Below are positions 54,101 through 61,399 of a stretch of DNA of 64,000 bases, one piece after another; the stretch's first letter is position 1; the number at the start of each line of letters is the position of its first letter. The stretch spans positions 124,001-188,000 of the forward strand of contig JBAMJV010002107.1 of assembly GCA_037951105.1 (NCBI GenBank), written 5' to 3'. Made by a program: the position numbers and the translations under genes. This stretch comes from Echinarachnius parma. Lineage: Eukaryota > Echinodermata > Echinoidea > Clypeasteroida > Echinarachniidae. The notes beneath the pieces were generated by a model. It had not been told where the DNA came from, did not search any database, and worked only from the letters and a program-made list of their open reading frames with translations.

Positions 54101-57100
54101 TCAAATCCCCAGATATCTAAAAAAAAATAAGATGGAGATTACTGCATTTCATACGAGAATAGACTTTGTGGTAGTTCATATAATTGTTTAGGACTTCAGA
54201 AGAATGCTTTATTTCTTCATAAGGTCTTCGTCATCCGAGGGCTTCATGTTCCTCAACGCATTGACCAGCATCGTCAAATCCCCATATATCTAGAGAAAAA
54301 AACGATGAGAGTCAAGATATGTCACAAACACTTTCATCTACTTAACATGAATTTAGAACTTGTGGTACTTTATTGTTGTAGCAAAGAAAATGGGATTCCA
54401 ACGGAATTCGAAACCGAGACCCCCGGATTGCTAGACCGGTGCTCTAACCGACTGAGCTATAGAAAACCCTAGTACGGCGTTTGTCCCTCAAACCCCTTAA
54501 TTTTCATTGCTCGTGTGGTCAGAAGCTATTATAAACCTGACATAAACCAGAAGGATAGAAATCAACTTGTGGTACTTTATAATTGTAAGATATGATCTGC
54601 AATCAGAAAGATGCAATATTACATGTACTTTATCAAATCTTCTTCATCCACAGGTGTTGTGTTCCTTAGCTTTTTCACAGCCTCAACATTAAATTTCCCA
54701 ATATCTTGAGGAGACGAACAATTAAATTGAGAAATCGAGAAGAAACAATACATTTGAACAGACCTTCCAGGGTTTTTATCATTACAAAATTGCATCTTGC
54801 TGTTAACAGAATATGTCATTTTTTCATTACATTGATAAAAAGGGACTTGTTTTAAATTAGCAATGGCTTTGAACTTCATTGCATTTGTTGAATAACTTTT
54901 GAATGTACATACATGATTTACAATAATGCAAATATGATGAAAAATCAGACTCCACTTACAGATGTTGCCGTCTTCGGAACCCAGGAGGAGCATATCCAGT
55001 GCTTCCACAAATAGGGCCTTGAGGACGGCTGAGTTGCTTTGCTTGTAAGTGGAAGCGGAGTCGGCGGGCTTGTTGTAGGAGTAGTGGCTGGGGGTGGGGT
55101 TGTGGAGGCTGCGAACGAAAGCAGACACCTGAGGGGGCCGGTCCTCCCGCTTCAGGTTGCGCAGCTGCGCGAGCTTCGACTTGGCTTCCGTCAGCAGGAA
55201 CGTCTCTTGGCTAGAGAGAAAGGATTTAGATGAAAGTCAACACTTCAAATCCTGACAGTGGCTACTAATAAAAACTCTTTGACAAAACATCAGGGAATTT
55301 TAATTTTTTTTTATTATCATGCACAAAATGAGGTTTCGCCTCTTGTTGCATTTCTACCTGTAGAAGAGTTTTCTAATAAAATATAATATTAATTCAAACA
55401 TAAAAAGCTGACCAGAAATATATAATATAATTGAAAAAGAGCAAAGAAAATGGGATTCCAACGTCAATCAATATAATATTCACTGTTTGTCTGTACTTGA
55501 AATGATAAAACTTGAATGACTGTTTTAAACTACCACCAGTGTTGGGTATCTCGAGATCAATCTTGATCTCAAGATCGGCATCAGTAATCTCGATCTTGTT
55601 CTTGATCTCGGAATTGTCGCTCGAGTTCAACATTCTTATTACGTAAAATATCAAACGAAAAAGCTTTTAAAATCGTTCACCAATCGGCGAAAACACGACT
55701 TTGAGGAGCGGATGCACCCAGGCCCCCCGGGCCGCTCATAGTTGGACGGAAAATCAAGTGGCCGAAATTCAATGTTGTGATTTTGGCATTTTGTTTACTA
55801 CACTTTGGAACATGTGCTGAGCTGCAAGTCTCTACATGAAAAATTACGCAATCCTGATCGATCCCCAGGCGTGCCCGGCCCGGGCCCTGGCGCGGCGCAA
55901 TACGCACGTGCACTAGCAAGCAAGCAGTGTAAAAGTTGTAAACACACATACCGGGCGCCGGGCCAGCCCAGCCAAGGACAGTCGCTGAGTCGTGACCGTG
56001 ACCAGGCATGCTTCTGAAGGTCTGATTGCTGTTTTTTTACAACTTCTGATTAGTGAATAGCTTTTACGATCATTGTTTAGCTATGATGGATTCTACTTTT
56101 TAAACTTTGTTTTGATATTAAATTAACCTAGAGCTACAAATTGATCATTGTTTGTCCTTATTTGCCCACCATATATTCTTGGCAGGTTATAAGTGGTTGA
56201 ATTATAATGAACTTATAAGCCATAAATCAATCTTCTTTGAATGGTTGTGAGGTATTCTGTTTCCTTTCCTTCCTTTTTTATTCTTAATTAAGCCTGGTCT
56301 CATGATCTTGATCTTGATCTCGGAGGTTCTGATCTCGATCTTGAGCTGCGGATCTTGATCTCGGACTGTCTGATCTTGATCTTGATCTTGGACCCCACAC
56401 TGACTACCACCATGATACAAACCCCTTGAAGAAGAAGTTTATGGTACACCACATCAATAGTGTCCCTTGGAAGAAAGGTGGTCTATAGAAGAAAGCACTC
56501 ATCGATCAATGTTTTTATCAGTATACTCTGTTCCCCGTCATGAATATCAGAACTGATATGATGAATGGTGAGTGGGTCTAGCTTCTTTGTTAGGATAGCT
56601 TCTTCCAAGTGAGAATATTCAAAGTGGTGTATCTGTACATATCTCCAATCTCTGTGGCCTCTAAATATCAACTGTTCGCCGAGTCAATCACCCATATTTG
56701 TACGCACTGTGAGTGAGGTTTATTTATGCAATAATACGGTCATCAAGCATCTTCAGAGTGCAAGCGATTATTATATACAGGATCCTATGCGTGCAGGCAC
56801 GCATCGCGGAGGAACGCTTGGCCAATAATTATAAAATTATACCTCTTCACGTTACCCTTTACCATGGAAACCTTCAAAGATACAGACTTCCTGTTGATCG
56901 ATTTTTTAATAGCTTACCTGTACATGAAGTGGTTGGACTGTAACCTCTCCCAGTTATTGGCCTGACCATCGCTGCCACCATCGAAGAACAGGATCGGATC
57001 TTTCTTGGCTGGAAAATAATCAACCGATAACATTTTATTTATGAAATATATCCATACAAATCCAAACAAATATTGCACTCTAGATACAAAACACTACTTT

Positions 57101-59206
57101 AATGAACAGAGGATATTACAGCAGGAAAAATAAATTTTGCTGATGGAAATTATAATTATAAATAACACAATAAAAATAACTGAAATTATTATGATTAGTA
57201 ACAAATTGTAACAGAAACAATCGATACATTCTGCATTTTACAGAAACGTAAAAATAAGCAAATAACTACATCAAGGGTCCGTTCAGAATTTACACCGAAC
57301 ATTTTGCTTGTTTTCCTGAAAATAAACTAGGTAGGCTTATATTTCAAGTACAATGCACTTTAAATACATTCCTAGCTGCTATATTTGTGAGTCACAAGTT
57401 AAACACCTTTCATTTCTAGAGTTCGCATTCAATTTGGGCACATTATGAAACAATGGAATGAATACACTTACTGTATGTGAGGCATTCTACAGCATGCTTG
57501 CACTTGAGAGTTGTAATGCAGCCATGGGGGTTGTACTTCCACATCAAGATGTGTCTTCTACTCGAACTTGCTGCAATGAGAAATAATAATAAAATAATAA
57601 TAATGGTGGCTACTTATATAGCACACGTTCCGTCTTTCGATGCTCGCGGCGCATCACTATTATTACCCTGGTCATCGGATACATACTGCGCTCAAGCCAG
57701 CACACAAAGTGCACATATTCCACTCCCTGGGGAGCATTCCAGCCAGGCAACCTCATAGGTGCACGAAGCGCTAAGGAACTCCATTCCATCCTTCCTGGTA
57801 CCCATTTATACACCTGGGTCGAGAGCAGCAAATGTGGATCTTGCTGAAGGAAAAATGTAATAGGCATACCTTGGGTTCGAACTCGAGACCTCACGATTGG
57901 AAGGCATGCGCTCTACCAATCTTGCCACACCACGGGAATAGATGAAAAATCAGTATATTCTTGAGAAGAATTCTGTATTCCCTGTATATTTGCTACAATT
58001 AGGAATAACATGCAGTCGTATGTAGATTAGACTTACTAGCTAGCATGCAAACAAACACAATTGCTGGGCTTGCTTGTCTATTGCAAAGATTCTACCTTCA
58101 TTGGTTATGCTCCCACATTGTGCTAAGGAACTTACAGATACTAACAATTAGGCCTACAGTTATAACATCAACATCTCTCATGTAGTTTGAATATACTCTA
58201 TACTAATAGCCCGGTCACATATCAACGGATTGCGTAAACGGACGTCAAACGGAGAGCTAAATTTTTCCATCCGTTCGTCTCCGTTCGTACGCGTTTCTTG
58301 TCCGGTGATGTACGTTGTTCTATGTTTTGTACACAAAGCAATGGAGACGACTTTCATCACCGGATAATTTCATTTCGCAAATTTTCTATTCGTTGGGCAT
58401 TCGTTTCCGCTATCCGTTGATATCTGACCGGGCCATTTACCTATGACTTGGTTGAGTTCTGGGATGTACTTCATGTGCTGTAGATGGTACTTCTCATTCT
58501 CTTCATCCGGATGAAATGTCCCGATGAAATCTGACACCTAAAATTTAAAAAAAAGAAGAAAAAAAAGAAGCATAATTCGATACATGATCATGGTGCTACA
58601 TATCGTAGTATTAGTTGTATTATTTTCTGTTCTGCGCTTAGAAACATCAGTATGAAGCGCTATATGAATATTATGTATTATTATTATTATTATATCCTTT
58701 TTTTAAGACTTGCAGGGAAGCAAAGAAAAAGAAGAAAAGACACACTTGCCAAAAAAGAGAATCGGTTATATTTGCCAAAAAGTCCCACAAAAAATTAACT
58801 TAATTTATAGGTGTTGAGATATCATGAGAAAAATGCCTGGCTCTATTATTTTGACTCACATCATGACAAAATGGTGCATACAACTTTTTCACACAGAAAT
58901 GTAAACTTTTACTTGCATAAATTATTTTTAAATTATGAAAGTATATATTTCATCAAAATATATGAATAGAGAGGTATAATTATGCAATCCGAAATCTTGC
59001 TTTAATTGTCCCAACTTACATTCTCCCCCGATTTGGGATCATAGAGCGCAGCTACCGGAGACGTCCCACTAGATATCCAGAGTGTCTTGTTCTTAGGGAC
59101 GTAGCACAGATCAGTGATGGTCGACAGGAATCCATCCAATCGATGGGTCAGCTTGCCGTCTTGTGACCAGATCTTGACCACCTTGTCAAACGAACCCGTA
59201 ACCAAC
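45015..59206 (-). CDS. WD40-repeat protein, C-terminal part (13 exons, 5' incomplete)
   Basis: Thirteen minus-strand exons with GT-AG sites and matching phases give about 575 residues ending in an acidic DDDDF and TAG at 45017-45015. WD repeats are visible as TGSFDKVVKIW, LLLGSEDGNI then YIWGF, TSGWDRRVLIWDL, TASEDGTIRLW, VAGVHNVIKVYNP and SGAWDGTLRVWNAF. A non-WD linker of about 100 residues, including KLAQLRNLKRE, sits between the two blade groups, so a double propeller is likely. WD40 proteins are scaffolds; function and partners cannot be read here. Several ciliary WD40 proteins have this layout, and the gene converges with a dynein-like gene, but a ciliary role is only a guess. I do not recognise the orthologue. 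The 5' exons are right of 59206, perhaps outside the window. Confidence 0.85.
45293..45593 (-). repeat. Two copies of the WD40 terminal exon 5' half
   Basis: 45293-45374 and 45513-45593 keep the TTCTCAG acceptor and about 80 exon bases (GACGGAACATTGCGGGTGTG) and then diverge. Confidence 0.85.
45970..46382 (-). mobile_element. Helitron-like element, 3' end copy A (truncated)
   Basis: On the - strand it ends with the hairpin TTCGACTGCGCGCAGTCGAA, eight bases, then CTAG and a T. The body matches the first part of copy B at 50712. Confidence 0.65.
46496..46589 (-). CDS. WD40 gene exon 12
   Basis: Acceptor CATTGCCAG, donor GTAATT, ends phase 0. Encodes VYNPSKNKLLQTNFGHTDS, a blade boundary. Confidence 0.85.
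46632..47170. mobile_element. TTAA-type MITE, second family
   Basis: AGGTAGTGTTGAGTATTGG against the complement AGGGATAGTTGAGTATTGG, flanked by TTAA (46628-46631, 47171-47174). 539 bp. Confidence 0.85.
47625..47737 (-). CDS. WD40 gene exon 11
   Basis: Acceptor GATTATAG, donor GTGAGT, ends phase 2. HGPVTAMCLDHVSECIVAG is a WD blade. Two truncated upstream copies lie at about 47858-47935 and 48057-48125. Confidence 0.85.
47858..48125 (-). repeat. Two truncated copies of WD40 exon 11
   Basis: 47858-47935 retains an acceptor-like TTACAG and about 75 exon bases; 48057-48125 is more decayed. Neither has a donor. Confidence 0.8.
48427..48610 (-). CDS. WD40 gene exon 10
   Basis: Acceptor TTATTCAG, donor GTAGGT, ends phase 0. 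FACASGDKMVYIRHFSERG and WITASEDGTIRLW form one blade and more. Two upstream copies (48728-48895, 49010-49187) keep the acceptor but not the donor. Confidence 0.85.
48728..49187 (-). repeat. Two near-complete copies of WD40 exon 10 without donors
   Basis: 48728-48895 and 49010-49187 keep acceptor and frame for about 55 codons, then run into ATTAATC-type intron sequence instead of the GTAGGT donor. Confidence 0.85.
49197..49262 (-). repeat. SINE 3'-end fragment
   Basis: ATTAATAATAATAAATAAC then AAAAAGCGCTTAATACATTA matches the SINE tail region. Confidence 0.5.
49704..49802 (-). CDS. WD40 gene exon 9
   Basis: Acceptor TGTTTCAG, donor GTATGT. Encodes the loop VDRFRNLSEDGLDVEELACD before the next blade. 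Confidence 0.85.
49836..50185. mobile_element. TTAA-type MITE, second copy of the 21.5-kb family
   Basis: AGGGACTTAGTAAC at the left and CTAGATCCCT at the right, flanked by TTAA (49832-49835, 50186-50189); opposite orientation to the copy at 21492. 350 bp. Confidence 0.85.
50456..50508 (-). CDS. WD40 gene exon 8
   Basis: A 53-bp exon, acceptor TTCTGCAG, donor GTAAGT, ends phase 2. VTSGWDRRVLIWDLEEG is a textbook WD blade. Confidence 0.85.
50712..51648 (-). mobile_element. Helitron/HINE-like element, copy B, with 151-bp internal repeats
   Basis: The + left end is CTAGATGG plus the hairpin TTCGACTGCGCGCAGTCGAA (that is, a Helitron-type 3' end on -, CTAG followed by T). Four tandem units of about 151 bp (repeats of CATATATAATGAGC at 51130, 51281, 51432) contain TGACCTTTGACCTCATGACC. 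The right end has another hairpin, ATGCCTCCG and CGGAGGCAT. Non-coding. Confidence 0.7.
51930..52052 (-). CDS. WD40 gene exon 7
   Basis: 41 codons, phase 0 at both ends, acceptor CGTTTAG, donor GTGAGA. Encodes VLTGHSSCVTSMFLVGK. It is the only unit of an eight-unit array that has a complete 3' end and donor. Confidence 0.8.
52100..53040 (-). repeat. Seven tandem half copies of WD40 exon 7, 138-139-bp unit
   Basis: On +, ACTGGTCAC recurs at 52118, 52256, 52395, 52534, 52672, 52810 and 52948. Each unit keeps the CGTTTAG acceptor and about 28 codons (mostly synonymous changes) but not the exon's end or GTGAGA donor. Confidence 0.9.
53320..53505. mobile_element. hAT-like MITE with poly(G)/poly(C) interior
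   Basis: GCTCACA duplicated (53313-53319, 53506-53512). The left end CAGTGGCGCAGTG and right end GCGACT are weakly complementary. A 17-G run and a long C run face each other inside. Confidence 0.5.
53529..53910. repeat. GTACTGCAGTAC-rich palindromic satellite with inverted ends
   Basis: About 380 bp made largely of AGTACTGC(A/G)GTAGTAC variants. It begins GTAAAAAAGTACTGC and ends GCAGTACTTTTTTTAC, an inverted pair. It lies 31 bp beyond the donor of WD40 exon 6. Confidence 0.8.
53941..54116 (-). CDS. WD40 gene exon 6
   Basis: Acceptor TTTTTTTAG, donor GTACAG, ends phase 0. Begins IWGFDDAAVNALRN and ends in an acidic loop. Two related sequences lie upstream in the transcript: a truncated copy (54180-54296) and a diverged open copy (54628-54705). 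Confidence 0.8.
54180..54296 (-). repeat. Truncated copy of WD40 exon 6
   Basis: Keeps a CTCTAG acceptor and the first ~90 exon bases with a small deletion; no donor. Confidence 0.8.
54374..54563 (-). mobile_element. tRNA-containing retroposon with 17-bp target duplication
   Basis: AACTTGTGGTACTTTAT occurs exactly at 54357-54373 and 54564-54580. On the - strand the insert contains the tRNA-like TAGCTCAGTCGGTTAGAGC (A box), an AGC-type (Ala) anticodon loop CTAGCAA and a damaged B box GGTTTCGAATTCC. A 24-bp piece (AGCAAAGAAAATGGGATTCC and on) recurs at 55440. Confidence 0.75.
54628..54705 (-). pseudogene. Strongly diverged but open copy of WD40 exon 6; possible alternative exon
   Basis: After TCCTCAAG the - strand reads (Y)IGKFNVEAVKKLRN then VDEEDLIKY, against IWGFDDAAVNALRN and DDEDLMKKY in exon 6. 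About 27 codons remain open despite heavy nucleotide divergence. GT dinucleotides follow (GTACAT, GTAATA), but a stop comes four codons on. Could be relic or mutually exclusive exon. Confidence 0.5.
54960..55210 (-). CDS. WD40 gene exon 5
   Basis: Acceptor CTCTCTAG, donor GTAAGT. Carries the non-WD linker (LTEAKSKLAQLRNLKRE, then a Pro/Tyr/Ser-rich segment) and the start of the next blade, LLLGSEDGNI. Markedly GC-rich. Confidence 0.85.
55537..56402. mobile_element. hAT element, non-autonomous, perfect 8-bp target duplication
   Basis: ACTACCAC at 55529-55536 and 56403-56410. Ends CAGTGTTGGGT and, inverted, CAGTGTGGGGT. Both subterminal regions are packed with GATCTTGATCTCG-type repeats. The middle is GC-rich with no credible coding frame. 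866 bp, in the intron between WD40 exons 4 and 5. Confidence 0.88.
56918..57008 (-). CDS. WD40 gene exon 4
   Basis: Acceptor ATTTTCCAG, donor GTAAGC, ends phase 2. DPILFFDGGSDGQANNWER is a degenerate WD blade. Confidence 0.8.
57100..57470. other. Intron, no feature seen
   Basis: AT-rich intron between WD40 exons 3 and 4. Confidence 0.5.
57472..57570 (-). CDS. WD40 gene exon 3
   Basis: Acceptor TCATTGCAG, donor GTAAGT. RRHILMWKYNPHG looks like the end of a WD blade. Confidence 0.8.
57585..57935 (-). mobile_element. Most complete tRNA-derived SINE copy, minus orientation
   Basis: On -: tRNA-like head (GGCAAGATTGGTAGAGCG, Gly-like loop CTTCCAA, B box GAGTTCGAACCC), body, then an (ATT)n tail at the left (AATAATAATAAAATAATAAT). 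Shares its body with 24.2 and 38.7 kb. Confidence 0.8.
58209..58433. mobile_element. TIR MITE beside WD40 exon 2
   Basis: GCCCGGTCACATATCAACGG and its near-perfect complement at the right, extending about 35 bp. The target duplication is unclear. Confidence 0.75.
58441..58537 (-). CDS. WD40 gene exon 2
   Basis: Acceptor AAATTTTAG, donor GTAAAT, ends phase 1. Encodes FIGTFHPDEENEKYHLQHM. A MITE ends 7 bp beyond the donor. Confidence 0.8.
58628..58695 (+). repeat. SINE 3'-end fragment, plus orientation
   Basis: TGCGCTTAGAAACATCAGTA, GAAGCGCTATATGAATATTA and a (ATT)n tail. Confidence 0.6.
59020..59206 (-). CDS. WD40 gene exon 1 (window numbering)
   Basis: Acceptor TTTTTTAG, donor GTAAGT, ends phase 0. 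VTGSFDKVVKIWSQDGK is a WD blade. A truncated copy with acceptor only lies upstream in the transcript, at about 59336-59400. Confidence 0.85.
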
Positions 59207-59335
59207 CTAAAAAATCGCCACAATGATAAAAGAGAATTATAGCAAAAGTAAAAGTCATAACAATACAAAATATTCATCATAATTAGGAAGCTGGTGATGG
59301 TCGGTGATGGTCAGTGATGGTGGATCGGGAATCCA

Positions 59336-59400
59336 TCAAGTCAGTTTGCCGTCTTGTGACCAGATCTTGACCACCTTGTCAAACAAACCAGTCACCAACC
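59336..59400 (-). repeat. Half copy of WD40 exon 1 with acceptor only
   Basis: TTCTTCAG then GTTGGTGACTGGTTTGTTTG, matching about 65 bases of exon 1. Confidence 0.85.
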
Positions 59401-59656
59401 TGAAGAATTTGCCAAAATGATACAATATTAAATAAATGTTCTGATGAGGTGTTCTGGTAAAGTGGTCACAGACCCATGAATGGTGAAGCGTTTTCCAATT
59501 ATATATTTTTTTCTGGAAACATATTTTTCTAAACATGTTGATGGAATGGACTACTAAAGCTGTTACCTTTCATTCATAAGAATATTATTTTTGGGTGGTG
59601 GTACCCTAGCCCAATTGTTAGAAGAGCAGCACTAATGGGTACTTTTATATAATTAA

Positions 59657-59691
59657 CTAGCTGCCTCGGCGCTTCGCGCCTCGGCAGCTAG
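59657..59691 (-). mobile_element. Helitron-like 3' terminus, third family
   Basis: CTAGCTGCC and GGCAGCTAG enclose a GGCGC/GCGCC stem. On - it reads hairpin, GAGGCAG, CTAG, then T, as in Helitron 3' ends. Confidence 0.5.
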
Positions 59692-59729
59692 AATCGGCGC
59701 TCCGCGCCTCATTATTGAAAAATGAAATT

Positions 59730-60800
59730 TAAAAAAAAAAATAATAAATAATAATAATAAATGTAAAAAAAAAAAATTTAAAAAAAAAAAAATAATAATT
59801 TAAAAACAATTATTTATAAAATGATAGTAATGGTTGCCATCATCATCACCAATTTTACCACTACCATTACTACCATCTTCATCATCATCATCATTGTTAT
59901 CATCACCTTTATCCTCAGCAGTATTGATTATTGCCTTCTTCAATACCACCACCACTATTAATTCATTATATCCATCATCCCATCATTACTACACCACTAT
60001 CGTGTTATCATTTTACCATATTTATTACTATTACTTTATTTTCTTCTGAATTAGCACCTGCTTTTTCGTTGATATAACTTTTTCGTATCACCATTAATGT
60101 ATTTTGATCACCATAATCATATTATCATGTACACCTTCACCACAACCACCATTTTACTGTGTCGTCAAAACCATAATGTTCATTATCATTGATCATTGCC
60201 ATCATCACCTTCTTTTTTATAGATCATTACCACTATCGCCATCATCAGCTTTTTGTTCAAATTCAGTTCATTCTGATCGGTCATTGCATTCATCACTACT
60301 ACTACCAACATCATTGTTACCACCATCATTAACACTACACCATCATTTTTACCATTATTAACATAATAACTATTATCTCATCACCAGCACAATCACATCG
60401 TTGTTTTTATTTTCATTTTATTCATATCAATAATGTATTTATCATTCATCATGTTTACTCTTACCACCACCATCATCATTATTGTTGTTGCATCAATTTT
60501 CATCTTCATCATTATTGATAATTGCTATTATCCCACCATTAACATTATCATCATTATGATCATCACTACCAACACTATGTCTGCATCATCATTTTCGTCA
60601 TCATTAAATATTGTATCATCATTGCCACCACCACCACATCATTCTTACCACTATTATCAACACACCATCATTATTACAACCATCATTTTTAGCACCATCT
60701 TATTTATTGGTATTTTTATCACTATACCTTCAACATCATCATTATCACCACTACCACCTGTATCATTATCATTATCATCAATATGGCTGAAATATCAACA
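59730..60800. repeat. Degenerate ATC/ATT/ACC-rich low-complexity region
   Basis: About 1 kb of diverged trinucleotide repeats preceded by A-rich tracts. Open frames here are repeat artefacts. Confidence 0.85.
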
Positions 60801-61181
60801 AATGCATTTGATCTTATAATTATTTGGGGCCCAAATAATTAGATATTTAAAAAAAAATTAAAACATAATGCTTGCACTTTTTCAAAAATCTTCGAAATCG
60901 TTTTTTAATTATTTGTTGATGATTTTTCCAATTAAATATTATTTCAATCAAACATATCATGCATAATTTTGAATTGAAATGGTTAAAACTGATGACATTT
61001 CAGAAGTGCCCTCTTGTGTTCAAAATGGCTCTTTTTGAATGATAACATGCTTTTTACTTAGTCATTTTGCAATTTTGTATATTTTTTTAGCATGGTGGAG
61101 TTTACTATTAGTTTAGGCTATAAGGTTACTGTCCAGGTTTGGTTACTAAGTTTAGCCATACCAAAACTAAACTACCCCTTT
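60785..61181. mobile_element. Partial copy of the 46.6-kb TTAA MITE family
   Basis: Shares GGCTGAAATATC, CTCTTTTTGAATGATAACA and ACCCCTTTAAC-type ends with 46632-47170; the left end is missing, abutting the ATC region. Confidence 0.7.
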
Positions 61182-61204
61182 AACGTGCAGATTTTTAGCG
61201 TATA

Positions 61205-61395
61205 CATATATGCACATGCCCATACATAAATACACATGCAAACATACGCATACATACACAGATGCATGCACTCACACACATACATATGCATGCACATACC
61301 CATACAAAAGCGACACAAATGCACACCTACATAAATATACATTTCCATACACATTACACACACATATGCATGGACACACATACAGTACATATGGC
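61205..61395. repeat. CA/ATGCA-rich simple repeat
   Basis: ACACATACATATGCATGCAC-type interrupted dinucleotide repeats. Confidence 0.85.
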
Positions 61396-61399
61396 GGTG

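Noticed and set aside
54397..54470. Functional tRNA-Ala gene on the - strand
   Set aside because: Acceptor stem pairs poorly and the B box has an extra base; it sits inside a retroposon with target duplications.
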